Assembly (NCBI GenBank): GCA_014132615.1
Contig: BMAH01000017.1
Span: 1 to 32,802 of the forward strand
From: Gammaproteobacteria bacterium
Lineage (GTDB): Bacteria > Pseudomonadota > Gammaproteobacteria > DSM-16500
Reading direction: 5' to 3'
Length of the DNA stretch: 32,802 nt
Shown: positions 14,629-23,075 of the stretch, in pieces
Layout of the letters: the number at the start of each line of letters is the position of its first letter
How positions within the stretch are numbered: the stretch's first letter is position 1
Translations under genes and position numbers: made by a program
The notes under the pieces: model-generated
Databases searched by the model: none
Told to the model about the DNA's origin: nothing
The model's input: only the letters and a program-made list of their open reading frames with translations

Positions 14629-15114
14629 TTACAACTTCCCTTGGATATCTTTATCATAAGTACCGTTAAAACTACGGAATGAAAATTTATATTCTCTAGT
14701 TTTTAAATATCCTTTCTCTTCTGAGTATTTTAAGGATACCATTCGCTTTTCTATGTGTTTATTGATTTCGTCAGGTTTGCAATATAATTCATAAATAGAA
14801 CCTGCGTATTCCGCTCTAAAGCCAAGGATTTCTTCACTAAATATTTGAATTATTAAACTGAAAAGTCTTTTTTCTATATCAGATGAATCTTCTGAAAAAT
14901 CGTGCTCATCAAAACAGCCAAAATTAGCAATAGAAAAATGTAGATTATATCCTCCTGGATATAGTTCAATTTTGAGATGACGATCTTTTTTTGGTGAATA
15001 GATAATTGTTGAGGAGCCACTTAAATCCAAACCTTTACTAATCTCATAGGAAATTTGATTTTCATGTAAAAAATTGATTAGTTTGTCATGAAAATTTTTT
15101 ACATCAGGTTTCAT
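14629..15114 (-). CDS. Uncharacterised 161-residue cytoplasmic protein
   Basis: I do not recognise this family. The start MKPDVKNFHDKL is chosen because AGGAG lies 6 nt before it; a longer frame starts inside the upstream gene and is unlikely. It is a soluble mixed alpha/beta protein with no signal peptide, and several beta-like stretches (STIIYSPKKDRHLKIELYP) are followed by helices. It follows the 15143-15646 gene after 28 bp and ends before a hairpin, so the two form an operon. Compact acidic small proteins of this kind include immunity proteins, but no toxin gene is adjacent, so no function is assigned. Confidence 0.7.
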   Translation of the reverse strand: MKPDVKNFHDKLINFLHENQISYEISKGLDLSGSSTIIYSPKKDRHLKIELYPGGYNLHFSIANFGCFDEHDFSEDSSDIEKRLFSLIIQIFSEEILGFRAEYAGSIYELYCKPDEINKHIEKRMVSLKYSEEKGYLKTREYKFSFRSFNGTYDKDIQGKL

Positions 15115-15142
15115 TAAATCTCCTGGATTTGATAAGTATAAC

Positions 15143-15646
15143 TCACAAAACAAATGATAATTTCCAATCAGGATAATATTCATACCACGCATTATATAAG
15201 AATTGAATAATGGCTTTAGATCCTGGTTTTTTAGATAAATGTAAAAAAAGACGGTCCATCTCTTCGCTGTACCGATAGTAGACTAAATGCTCTTTAAATA
15301 ATGTCATTGCAGAAATCACTGCTTGTTCAACGTGCGTTGTAATTCCAAAATTGACAACGATAAATAGTAGTAATTCACAAAAACAAGAAATATCTTGATG
15401 ACTGATATCGTAATGGTAAGTTTTATGGTTTCCACTTATCACTAAATTTATAGATGTAATTAGTGCTGGTTGGCCATAAACATTTACTGCTTTTTCTTTA
15501 GCATTAAAACTAAATTCAGAAAGAACAAGGGATTCATTATCGTTTAATGCATCGAGCTCAGAAAATAGATAGTAAATACGATTATCTAGTTCACTTGAGC
15601 CCCCACCATCTATGGCTGTAAATTCAGTGCAGTTATTTAATGGCAT
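15143..15646 (-). CDS. Uncharacterised 167-residue protein, first gene of a two-gene operon
   Basis: Not recognised. It is a soluble, acidic protein with alternating strand-like segments in the first half (LVLSEFSFNAKEKAVNVYG, ALITSINLVISG) and helices in the second (FCELLLFIVVNFG, a hydrophobic helix too short to be confidently membrane-spanning). The C-terminus is aromatic-rich (NAWYEYYPDW). The downstream gene begins 28 bp later with a strong ribosome-binding site, suggesting co-expression of partner proteins. No Shine-Dalgarno sequence is evident at its own start. Confidence 0.65.
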   Translation of the reverse strand: MPLNNCTEFTAIDGGGSSELDNRIYYLFSELDALNDNESLVLSEFSFNAKEKAVNVYGQPALITSINLVISGNHKTYHYDISHQDISCFCELLLFIVVNFGITTHVEQAVISAMTLFKEHLVYYRYSEEMDRLFLHLSKKPGSKAIIQFLYNAWYEYYPDWKLSFVL

Positions 15647-15799
15647 AATTGATCTATATAAAACTATATTTAATAAAATGATAGTTATTTTAGTCTAATT
15701 AATGATCAGTATCAATTTAATTGAATAAATTATATTAATTAATGACTTAAGGCGCAATTCATAAATCAATTGACATGGCACCTGTAAATAAACGGTAAA

Positions 15800-16594
15800 T
15801 TAACAAGGATCTTGTAAGGTTAAAATCCTCTCCATTCTTCTTTTAATCTTTGGTGCATGCTCTTCAAAATTAGTGAAAATATAAAATTTCTTTTCCTTAA
15901 TTCCTGCAAATACAGCTTGGGCAACAGATTCTGGAGACATACCGAATATTTTTAAGTGTTCTAAATGGCTATTAATAATTGTTTGATCCTGTGTTTTTAT
16001 ACTTTTAGGCATGTCTGTATCGACCCAATGCGGAATTAATACTGATACAGTAATGTTTGAGTTTATTTGCTTTAAATCGGCAAATAATACTTCAGATATA
16101 GCTGTAATAGCATGCTTAGAAGCTTTGTAAGCAGATAGACCTGCACCTGTTAATAAGCCTGCACCCGCACTAGTATTAATAACAAAGCATTCGTCATTTT
16201 GATGTAACATGATTGGTACAAACGTTCTAATGCCATGTATAGTGCCCATTAAATTTACTTGCATTACCTGCTCGATATCTTCCATCGTTTGTGCCCATAT
16301 TGGCGCTAATGAGCCTGCAATTCCTGCATTATTAAAAAGAAAATTTATAGAGCCAAATTTATTTATCGTTTGCTCAGCTAATTCAATAATATCTGATTCA
16401 TTAGCCACATTACCTGCAAATAATAAAATATTATCTAAGTTGTATGTGTCAGATATACTATTTTGCAATTTAGTTTTATCTACATCCATTAAAGCGACTT
16501 TCATATCATATTCAAGACACTTTATTGCTAATGCTTTTCCTATTCCAGAAGCAGCTCCAGTAATAACAGCAACTTTTTTTGAAAATTGATTCAT
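15800..16594 (-). CDS. Short-chain dehydrogenase/reductase (SDR)
   Basis: The protein has 264 residues and is a classical SDR. The cofactor motif TGAASGIG is at 12-19, D37 follows strand 2 in LMDVD (suggesting NAD(H) preference), NNAG is at 88-91, N114 is in the catalytic position, and the S142, Y156xxxK160 active site (SAYKASK) is present. All catalytic residues are intact. SDRs oxidise or reduce alcohols and ketones of many kinds; this sequence does not reveal which. It is a single gene on the minus strand with a poor ribosome-binding site (AAAAAG). Confidence 0.92.
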   Translation of the reverse strand: MNQFSKKVAVITGAASGIGKALAIKCLEYDMKVALMDVDKTKLQNSISDTYNLDNILLFAGNVANESDIIELAEQTINKFGSINFLFNNAGIAGSLAPIWAQTMEDIEQVMQVNLMGTIHGIRTFVPIMLHQNDECFVINTSAGAGLLTGAGLSAYKASKHAITAISEVLFADLKQINSNITVSVLIPHWVDTDMPKSIKTQDQTIINSHLEHLKIFGMSPESVAQAVFAGIKEKKFYIFTNFEEHAPKIKRRMERILTLQDPC

Positions 16595-16787
16595 CTTTTT
16601 ATTTCTTTTTATATTTGAAAACTTTTAAATGATACATCTTTTTTAGCTTCAATCCCCCTTAGTTTTATAGCTTGGTTATATTTTAAGCAAGGTTAAAATT
16701 GGAGCTAGCTAAGTTGCAGGATAAGTTAAAATACTTTATCTTCGACCTTTAAAAAATTTCGCCTAATAATGATACTTAAGGATCACT

Positions 16788-17570
16788 ATGAAACTAAAAA
16801 CATACGGCATATGGGAACAATGTCGATTGGCACTGCTTGAAAATATGAAAGTGGATACATCATTACAATTAAGTGAAAAAGAAATTAATAAGGCTTTATT
16901 AGGACCTGTCGTCACGGAAATGATTATGATTGCTGGAAAATGTCATCAAGATAATAGTACTCTAAATTTAAAAGAAAGAATGCTGCTTGCTCACCGAACG
17001 TCTCTTGCTTGCGTACTGCCTGTTTTAGCTAAAGCTTTAAATAAAGAAAAGGTTGCATTACAGGCTTATGTCGAAGAATTTACTAGTAATGCTTATAACA
17101 TTTCGTTAACAAATATAGATTTTTTACTAAAATTAGCTACTATAAGTAGGAAATGCCAAGAAGATGGAGTTAGTAGACTATACGGCCCTGCTTTTTCTAA
17201 AACATACCCTAAGCTTGTAGGGTTATCCTATAATGACCCTGCGTTGCTAAAAGAAGCGAAAGACATGGTCGTAATTAAAATAAATGAAATATGCCCTGAG
17301 GAAATTCGTCCTCTCATGCTTGAGCATATAAAATATATGGAAGAAATTGCCTCCCAAAAATTAGTGGATCCAGAGTTTGCTAGCTTATTTAAAGCTGAGA
17401 CGGGATTAACAATGGATGAATTTAAAAATAAATATAAAAATCAATTAGGTTTATCTTCCACTTCTATCAGTGGTAATTCATCAAGTATGTGGCCACTGCC
17501 TGCCGGTAGTTTAGAAAATGATGATGCTCATACTAAAAGTGAAGGATTAAAGTTTAAATCAAAACAATAA
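16788..17570 (+). CDS. Uncharacterised helical protein (260 residues)
   Basis: Not recognised. Residues 1-220 look all-helical, with short amphipathic helices and a region rich in conserved-looking cysteines (CRLALLENM, AGKCHQD, SLACVLPVL, ISRKCQEDG). Residues 220-260 are a low-complexity Ser/Gly/Asp-rich tail with a basic end (GLKFKSKQ). There is no membrane segment or signal peptide. The start has AAGGA upstream. An isolated gene of this shape with a disordered polar C-terminus would fit a translocated effector, but nothing specific supports that. Confidence 0.65.
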   Translation: MKLKTYGIWEQCRLALLENMKVDTSLQLSEKEINKALLGPVVTEMIMIAGKCHQDNSTLNLKERMLLAHRTSLACVLPVLAKALNKEKVALQAYVEEFTSNAYNISLTNIDFLLKLATISRKCQEDGVSRLYGPAFSKTYPKLVGLSYNDPALLKEAKDMVVIKINEICPEEIRPLMLEHIKYMEEIASQKLVDPEFASLFKAETGLTMDEFKNKYKNQLGLSSTSISGNSSSMWPLPAGSLENDDAHTKSEGLKFKSKQ

Positions 17571-17573
17571 ACA

Positions 17574-17605
17574 AAAAGCTTCGGCACTTTATGCAAGAGT
17601 GCCGA
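17574..17605 (-). terminator. Rho-independent terminator of the HD hydrolase gene
   Basis: There is an 8-bp perfect stem (TCGGCACT 17581-17588 with 17598-17605). On the minus strand it is followed by AGCTTTTTGTTT. It starts directly beside the stop codon of the HD gene (17606). It also follows the plus-strand gene ending at 17570, for which no T run is present. Confidence 0.7.
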
Positions 17606-18187
17606 TTAATTGATAAGCCCTTCAGCTAACAAATCCGTTTTTAATTTTTCATATAATGCGGTAAATGTTTTGCTAAAAGTAAAATGGGGTGACTTTGTCT
17701 TTTCAAGATTCGCAATAGTTAAATTAAATGGAATATACGATTGCTTAGATTGAAGACGTAGAAACATAGGGCAAATGGCATCGGCCGCTTTTGCTATTTT
17801 TCCTTCAATACTACTTTTTTCTTCAAATTCATACCATAAATCATGAAGTTCTTGGCCAAATTCGGGATGTATAGCTTTTAACTTTTCTAACGCTTCTGCT
17901 TCCATTTTTTCTTTTTCTTTTCTAGCTTCAGTATCAAATGCCAGTACATCGCCAGCGTAAATTTCTACTATGTCATGAATAAGTGCGAGTTTAATAATTT
18001 TTAATTCAGCAATGTTAGGAAATTCTTTTTTTAATTCATTAATAAGAATAAAAGCTATCATGGTCGCAGACCATGAATGTTCAGCAGTACTCTCTTTTCT
18101 ATCCGGATTGGTTGTTGTGTTTCTAAATACTAATTTGAGTTTATTTATTTCTAAAATTAATTGATACATATTTTGAATAGTGTTCAT
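17606..18187 (-). CDS. HD-domain hydrolase (YfbR/HDDC2-like nucleotidase type)
   Basis: The protein has 193 residues. HD metal-binding residues are in order: H37 (STAEHSWSATMIAF), H71-D72 (LALIHDIVEIYAGD), E75 and D80, with a later AADAI segment supplying the last aspartate (about D136). This layout matches the HD family that includes YfbR and human HDDC2, metal-dependent 5'-deoxynucleotidases. A glutamate-rich helix (EKEKMEAEALEKL) lies between the motifs, as in the family. Substrate assignment is by analogy only. The gene is separated from the upstream exo/endonuclease-like gene by a terminator, so it is probably transcribed on its own. Confidence 0.85.
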   Translation of the reverse strand: MNTIQNMYQLILEINKLKLVFRNTTTNPDRKESTAEHSWSATMIAFILINELKKEFPNIAELKIIKLALIHDIVEIYAGDVLAFDTEARKEKEKMEAEALEKLKAIHPEFGQELHDLWYEFEEKSSIEGKIAKAADAICPMFLRLQSKQSYIPFNLTIANLEKTKSPHFTFSKTFTALYEKLKTDLLAEGLIN

Positions 18188-18220
18188 AAAAATTCTAAAC
18201 CTGAGTCACAAATTTCAATA

Positions 18221-18243
18221 AAAACCCCGCAAGTCCTGCGGGG
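18221..18243 (-). terminator. Rho-independent terminator of the EEP-family gene
   Basis: There is a 7-bp GC-rich stem (CCCCGCA 18225-18231 with 18237-18243) and a 5-nt loop; on the minus strand it is followed by TTTTATTG. It lies 20 bp after the stop at 18264. Confidence 0.85.
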
Positions 18244-18263
18244 ATAATAAGATGAATATTATA

Positions 18264-18992
18264 TTAAGCAAAATCTAACAACAAGGCAGAATGATCAGAA
18301 ACTTCATCTTGTAACACTTCAAACTTATTAACCGGTATTTCAGGTGAAGTTAAGATATAGTCTGCAAATTTCTCTTCTTTAGGATAATAACTTGTTCGTG
18401 TCGATTTCACATTATACGTTTTAACTAAATTTTTCATTCCTTGCTCAATAATTTTCATGCTCTCAATATCGGGCCTTAAATTAAAATCACCACATAAAAT
18501 TTTTGGATTATTAATTTGATCCATAAATTCACGTATTTTTTGCGATTGCGCAATACGTTCTGGGCTATCTTTTTTACCTTGCCCATTCCAAAGACCGTGC
18601 ACATTTAAGATAGAATAAATTTGTTCGTTAATCTTACATTCTAACCATTGCAAATTACGTGAATGAGTGGGCCCTTCACCTGGGTAATTTTCATTGTGAT
18701 GAATAATAATTTCACCTTCACTTAATACTTGGATGTCTTTTTTAATAAAAGTACCCACGCCGTAAACTTCATTAACCACAGGCCTAAAAAATCCTATGTG
18801 ATTTGGTAGTAACTGCTCTAATTCAGAAAAAATATTTAGACTAACAAATCGATTTTCAGTTGATATTTTATTCTGCGCATTATGATAAACTTCTTGAAAG
18901 CAAAAAATGTCTATATCTTGATGGGTGCGAATAAAATCTAAAAGTGGCTTACGAACATGACCGCCCCATATATTTAGGGTAATAAGTTTCAT
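18264..18992 (-). CDS. Endonuclease/exonuclease/phosphatase (EEP) family protein
   Basis: The protein has 242 residues. EEP motifs are present in order: N7 (TLNIWGG), the metal-binding E34 (FCFQEV), H132 (LNVHGLW), GDFN with D169 and N171, and the terminal SDHSALL (D233, H234). The family covers DNA-repair nucleases, DNase I, inositol-phosphate 5-phosphatases and sphingomyelinases; all share this Mg2+-dependent phosphodiester chemistry. There is no signal peptide, so it is cytoplasmic or translocated by a leaderless route. The ribosome-binding site is strong (GAGGGAA). The substrate is not deducible. Confidence 0.88.
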   Translation of the reverse strand: MKLITLNIWGGHVRKPLLDFIRTHQDIDIFCFQEVYHNAQNKISTENRFVSLNIFSELEQLLPNHIGFFRPVVNEVYGVGTFIKKDIQVLSEGEIIIHHNENYPGEGPTHSRNLQWLECKINEQIYSILNVHGLWNGQGKKDSPERIAQSQKIREFMDQINNPKILCGDFNLRPDIESMKIIEQGMKNLVKTYNVKSTRTSYYPKEEKFADYILTSPEIPVNKFEVLQDEVSDHSALLLDFA

Positions 18993-19121
18993 TTGTTCCC
19001 TCGCTACTTAAATTAAAGTCTTGCTTTAAATATTTATTTTAAACAAAATTAACGGGTAAAACTATGCCCCTGCTCATTTTTGAGTCAGGTTTTGATGAAA
19101 TGAAAAGGATATCTTCATTAA

Positions 19122-20222
19122 ATGACTTCTGTTATTGCAATTGGAACTGCGAACCCTAGTTATACACGTACTCAAACTGAAACAGCGGATTTAATCGTTA
19201 AAGCGTTAGATTTGACGCCTATTGAAGAAAAAATATTGCGATCAGTATATAGATCGACTGGTATCAATAAGCGTTATAGTGTATTAAGCGATTACTGCAA
19301 ATCGCAGGGAGAATTTGAATTTTTCCCTAATCACCCGCAAGCCCCCTTCCCTTCTACCGCTAAGCGCATGGAAATTTATAAAAAGAATGCATTACATCTT
19401 GCTTTGCAAGCGATAGAAAATTGTTTAGCAGAAATAAAGCAATTTGATAAAAGGGAAATCACTCATTTGATTACGGTGAGTTGTACTGGGATGTATGCCC
19501 CTGGTATTGATATTGAATTAATGCAAGCATTAAATCTTAATTCAACTGTTAAGCGCACCGCTATAAATTTTATGGGATGTTATGGCGCATTTAATGCACT
19601 TAAGGTAGCAGATGCAATTTGTCAGGCTGATGAAACAGCGAATGTATTAATTGTTTGTGTAGAATTGTGTACTATACATTTTCAAGATAGCATGGTTTTA
19701 GATAATGTTATTGCTAATGCTATCTTTTCAGATGGTGCCGCAGCAGTTATTGTAAGAAGCAATCCAAATACAGGAAAATACTTAAATATTAATGCATTTC
19801 ATTGTGACCTTATGCCTCAGACTAAAGAACAAATGGCGTGGCATATTGGTGATCAAGGTTTTGATATTGTATTAAGTTCCTACGTTCCTGAAGCTATTAA
19901 AATTGGCATTTATTTTTTCTTTAATCAATTATTAAATCAGCATAACTTATCAATGAATGCGATAGATTTATTTGCCATACATCCGGGAGGTATGAAAATA
20001 CTTGAAGCCTGTGAAGAAGCATTAAATATCGATAAAACGCAGAATAAATATGCTTATGAAGTTTTAAAGAATTTTGGGAATATGTCTTCTCCCACTATTT
20101 TATTTGTATTAAAAGAAATTTGGAATGAAATAGACCCAAGCTTTCAGGATAAGAAAGTTTTTAGCTGTGCATTCGGCCCTGGCCTTACTTTAGAATCTAT
20201 GTTGCTACAAATCCATGCTTAA
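19122..20222 (+). CDS. Type III polyketide synthase (chalcone/stilbene synthase family)
   Basis: The protein has 366 residues with the thiolase fold and the complete catalytic triad: C153 in NFMGCYGAFNAL, H287 in FAIHPGGMKIL and N320 in FGNMSSPT. Other family segments are VSCTGMYAPG (119-128) and FSDGAAAVIV. Type III PKS homodimers condense malonyl-CoA onto acyl-CoA starters to make pyrones, resorcinols or phloroglucinols. No methyltransferase, oxidase or other tailoring gene is adjacent, so the product is unknown. The gene stands alone and ends 2 bp from the stop of the convergent lipoprotein gene. A weak AAGGAT site lies about 12 nt upstream of the ATG. Confidence 0.92.
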   Translation: MTSVIAIGTANPSYTRTQTETADLIVKALDLTPIEEKILRSVYRSTGINKRYSVLSDYCKSQGEFEFFPNHPQAPFPSTAKRMEIYKKNALHLALQAIENCLAEIKQFDKREITHLITVSCTGMYAPGIDIELMQALNLNSTVKRTAINFMGCYGAFNALKVADAICQADETANVLIVCVELCTIHFQDSMVLDNVIANAIFSDGAAAVIVRSNPNTGKYLNINAFHCDLMPQTKEQMAWHIGDQGFDIVLSSYVPEAIKIGIYFFFNQLLNQHNLSMNAIDLFAIHPGGMKILEACEEALNIDKTQNKYAYEVLKNFGNMSSPTILFVLKEIWNEIDPSFQDKKVFSCAFGPGLTLESMLLQIHA

Positions 20223-20224
20223 AA

Positions 20225-20410
20225 TTATCGTCCACGTACAACAGCAACGGCAGCAGGTGGAGGGCTTCTAAATACAAAGCTGCTATTAGATGTTGCAGGC
20301 GAATAATCAGTTTGGTTTTGAGTAACATAATAAGGTTTAGAATTGGTGCTGGCACATCCTGCTAATAAGGAAAATGCTAAAATAATGAAAATGTTATTTA
20401 TATTACGCAT
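20225..20410 (-). CDS. Small lipoprotein (61 residues)
   Basis: The N-terminal signal has a basic start, a hydrophobic core (IFIILAFSL) and the lipobox LLAGC with the acylated cysteine at position 19. The mature part of about 43 residues is Ser/Asn-rich, ending in a Pro/Ala/Val stretch (RSPPPAAVAVVRGR). A GAGGAGT site precedes the ATG. S at +3 and A at +2 do not suggest inner-membrane retention, so an outer-membrane location is likely. The function is unknown. It follows the 20454-21314 gene by 43 bp in the same direction. Confidence 0.8.
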   Translation of the reverse strand: MRNINNIFIILAFSLLAGCASTNSKPYYVTQNQTDYSPATSNSSFVFRSPPPAAVAVVRGR

Positions 20411-20453
20411 AAGACACTCCTCGACGTCTTAATGATTATTATAGCATTTTTAC

Positions 20454-21314
20454 CTATTTTTTGCCTGGCCTAATAATAAGGGATGTGTTCTTTTTGTCGA
20501 CGTATTTTTCTAAACCTATTTTGCTTTTTCCTTTTTCTTGTAATTTTTTATTAGCATAAAAGCGCATTTGATCTTCAGAAATTCGTACTTTTTTATATTT
20601 TTTCCTAGTAGGATTTTCCTGCTGTACAGTAAAAAATGTTTTATTTGAAGTGCTCAATTGGTTGTATTTCTTATCAGGTCCATTAGGATCTTGCATGAGT
20701 TTAAGATTTCTAGCTTTTGTTCCCATGGTCTGTAGTTTTTGGCGTCTCATTAAACTTTTATCTTTAGATTGGGCGCCCAGTTTTTCATCAGTACAACTTT
20801 TACTTTCTTCAAAGTTATTGGAATTATTTCTAGATAAATTGGGGGAGCTATTAGTTGAGCTGCTTTTAGCAGAAAAAAATGAATTGTCGGCTGCTGATCC
20901 GATTTCTACGTTAACTGTCAAATTGTCTTCATCTTCTTCTTTATCTGAAAAAAAGCATTCTTCTGTTGCCACCGTAGTTTGAACATCGTGATCACTTTTC
21001 TCTTCAATTGAAGTATGAGTCACCATATTAACAATAGACATTGAATTTATTTTACTTACACATGCTATTTTCTCTTGCTTATTTTCAATAGTATTCTTTT
21101 CTTCTTGGTCGCTATATCCATCTGTTTCATCTCTATCAGATTCGTCACTAGACCAGTTTTCTTCTTCTACGAGAAGAATAGTTTTTTTATTCTCTTTTTT
21201 TGCTAAGTGGGCAGTAGAAAAAAATTTTCTTAACGCTTCTCTATTTTTTGAGCTGGACGGATAAGTATATGATTGATCTGTAGTTGATTGATTTTTATTT
21301 TTCCTACCGTGCAT
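20454..21314 (-). CDS. Ser/Asp/Glu-rich, largely disordered protein (286 residues)
   Basis: Not recognised. Almost the whole protein is low complexity. An acidic block lies at about 50-75 (SSDESDRDETDGYSDQEE). Three FFS-centred short motifs occur (RKFFSTAHLAK, ECFFSDKEEDED, NSFFSAKSSS). A Ser/Asn-rich linker and a strongly basic C-terminal third follow (NPTRKKYKKVRISEDQMRFY). There is no membrane segment. The N-terminus (GRKNKNQSTTDQSY) resembles that of the upstream neighbour (SRKNSTSQDENY), and the two genes are 24 bp apart, so they look like an operon of related proteins. Disorder, repeats and a lack of catalytic motifs suggest a scaffold or host-interacting protein, but this is speculative. 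Confidence 0.65.
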   Translation of the reverse strand: MHGRKNKNQSTTDQSYTYPSSSKNREALRKFFSTAHLAKKENKKTILLVEEENWSSDESDRDETDGYSDQEEKNTIENKQEKIACVSKINSMSIVNMVTHTSIEEKSDHDVQTTVATEECFFSDKEEDEDNLTVNVEIGSAADNSFFSAKSSSTNSSPNLSRNNSNNFEESKSCTDEKLGAQSKDKSLMRRQKLQTMGTKARNLKLMQDPNGPDKKYNQLSTSNKTFFTVQQENPTRKKYKKVRISEDQMRFYANKKLQEKGKSKIGLEKYVDKKNTSLIIRPGKK

Positions 21315-21338
21315 AGTTAATCTCGCGTGTGTATTTAT

Positions 21339-21788
21339 TTAAGGCCTAATAGAAGTTTTTATAAACTTAGTCTTAGGGGGTTTTTTAATTTGGTTAGGTT
21401 TAAACATACAGGGTTTAAAGTTTTCAATCTTAGATGGCGAGATAAATTTTTTTAGATTATCCATTTTTTTACCGACTAATCTAAGTGCTTCTTCTTTTTC
21501 CTGAGCTGTTTTAGCTACCCATCTTACCTCTTTTTTTAAACGGTCACTTCCTTTTAATGCTGGCGGCAAGCTCCAACTTGCATTACCTAAACTTGGACTG
21601 GGTTGTGGTGATTCGAGATCTAAAGGATTATCAATATAAATAGCAACTATACGATTTAGTACACCGGGGTTTATTTCATAATTTCCATTATGGCTTTTCC
21701 TCACTTCCGCATTTAATTGTTTCATTGCTTCTGATGTTGATGCTCTATAATTCTCATCTTGCGAAGTTGAGTTCTTCCTAGACGACAC
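21339..21788 (-). CDS. Basic, low-complexity protein (149 residues)
   Basis: Not recognised. It starts with GTG 21788, supported by GGGAG 6 nt upstream. It has a polar N-terminus (SSRKNSTSQDENYRAST), a short ordered part (NYEINPGVLNRIVAIYIDNP) that may form strands and a helix, and a C-terminal tail rich in Lys and Pro (KPCMFKPNQIKKPPKTKFIK). The N-terminus resembles that of the next gene, 24 bp downstream. There are no membrane or signal segments. It probably shares a promoter with that gene in the 97-nt gap behind the KfrA-like gene. Confidence 0.6.
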   Translation of the reverse strand: MSSRKNSTSQDENYRASTSEAMKQLNAEVRKSHNGNYEINPGVLNRIVAIYIDNPLDLESPQPSPSLGNASWSLPPALKGSDRLKKEVRWVAKTAQEKEEALRLVGKKMDNLKKFISPSKIENFKPCMFKPNQIKKPPKTKFIKTSIRP

Positions 21789-21885
21789 GTTACACTCCCT
21801 ATAACAATATCACTGTGCTATTTTAAATTAAGAAATACTATTTAATTATATAGAGTGAGTAAAGTAGTTTTTAGTAAGCTTTTAT

Positions 21886-22971
21886 TTAGCCTGTTTTTTT
21901 TCGCTCTTTGCTATCTAAAATGCTTTGCAACTGTTTAATTTGACCTTCTGCTAATGCTTTCTCTTTCGCTAATTCCCAGCGCTCTTGGGCTAATAATGTA
22001 TTTTGCTCTTTGAGAGCTAAAAATTCATTTTGCAGAGAAGATAGCTGCTGAGTGGTAATGGCTAATTGCTTTTGCGCTTCTACGACTTCTTTAGCTTGTG
22101 TGCTAAATTGATTATGCAGTGCTTGGTACTGATTTTCCCATTTTTTTGCTGATGTGGTGCTTTCTTCTCTTTCTTGCTTTAATTGAACTAGGTGCAACTG
22201 CAATTCATCTATTTTACTGCAAGCGGTTTCATTTTGTTGCTCCAAAATTGTTTTTTCATAATTAATTTTCTCCACTTGCTGTTGTAAGCTAGACTTTTCA
22301 GCTGTTACCTGCTGTAAGGCTTGTTGATGCTGTTTTAATCCTACCTCTAATTGCTGAAGCTGCTGGGCAAAGCGTTCTTGGTCTAACAATCGCTGTTCAC
22401 GGGCTGCTTCCCTATAATGTTCCAAATTATGCTGAGCTTGTTCATGCAAGCGGCGTAATTCACTGATATGGGCTTGCTTCTCGGCTAGTTGCTCATTAAG
22501 TCCTGTGATTTTAGCTTTATCGCTGGCTAATTCTTGCTTAATTTGATTGTTTATTTCTTCTAAGCCTAACTGGTCTCTTTCTAATTTTTCTTTATTTTGA
22601 GTCAGGTTGGCATGCTTTTTTTGCCATTCTTGGTTTTCAGCAGTAAGAATGGTAAGGTTTTTGTTTAATTCCTCTATCGCAACCGCCGCCTCTTGTTGTA
22701 TGACATCAAGCTTTTCTTGGGCATGACCCAAAACACGCTGCCATAGCCCTTTCATTAACCCCACTAGCTCAACAGGTATATTTTCTTTGGCTGCCAAAAT
22801 GTCGCCATTCTCTTGCTGCATACGCCATTGGTTTAAGTGCTTAGCAATAGTGCTGCTGCTGCCAGTTTTTAAAACAGCCCTAACTTGCTCAATGGTAGGA
22901 TTTTTACCCTGAGCTTTAATTTGATTGGCAACTTCTAAAACCTCTTGATAAGTCACGCCTAAACGGGCCAT
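21886..22971 (-). CDS. KfrA-like DNA-binding coiled-coil protein
   Basis: The protein has 361 residues. Residues 1-95 match the KfrA N-terminal DNA-binding domain: YQEVLEVANQIKAQGKNPTI, EQVRAVLKTGSSSTIAKHLNQW and the LVGLMKGLWQRV helix. Residues about 95-355 form one long Gln/Glu-rich coiled coil (repeated LEQQ, LQQ and EKLERD heptads). KfrA proteins from broad-host-range plasmids are autoregulatory DNA binders whose coiled coil makes filament-like assemblies used in plasmid maintenance. Chromosomal homologues are found in gammaproteobacteria. The AT-rich upstream region contains perfect palindromes that could be its operators. Its presence may mark plasmid-derived DNA. Confidence 0.85.
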   Translation of the reverse strand: MARLGVTYQEVLEVANQIKAQGKNPTIEQVRAVLKTGSSSTIAKHLNQWRMQQENGDILAAKENIPVELVGLMKGLWQRVLGHAQEKLDVIQQEAAVAIEELNKNLTILTAENQEWQKKHANLTQNKEKLERDQLGLEEINNQIKQELASDKAKITGLNEQLAEKQAHISELRRLHEQAQHNLEHYREAAREQRLLDQERFAQQLQQLEVGLKQHQQALQQVTAEKSSLQQQVEKINYEKTILEQQNETACSKIDELQLHLVQLKQEREESTTSAKKWENQYQALHNQFSTQAKEVVEAQKQLAITTQQLSSLQNEFLALKEQNTLLAQERWELAKEKALAEGQIKQLQSILDSKERKKTG

Positions 22972-23075
22972 ATCCTTTTCCTGTTTAATTTGAATTTAGG
23001 CTTAAATTATAGGCACTTTTTCTCTGAATATTCAATTTTTTACAACAAAATTATTATTTATAATAATATAACGTT

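Noticed and set aside
14629-15646. Toxin-antitoxin or toxin-immunity pair
   Set aside because: Neither protein shows toxin motifs, both are larger than typical antitoxins, and no polymorphic-toxin gene lies nearby.
21789-21885. PmrA-like box before the 149-residue gene
   Set aside because: Only one CTTAAT half-site is present; no second half at the right spacing.
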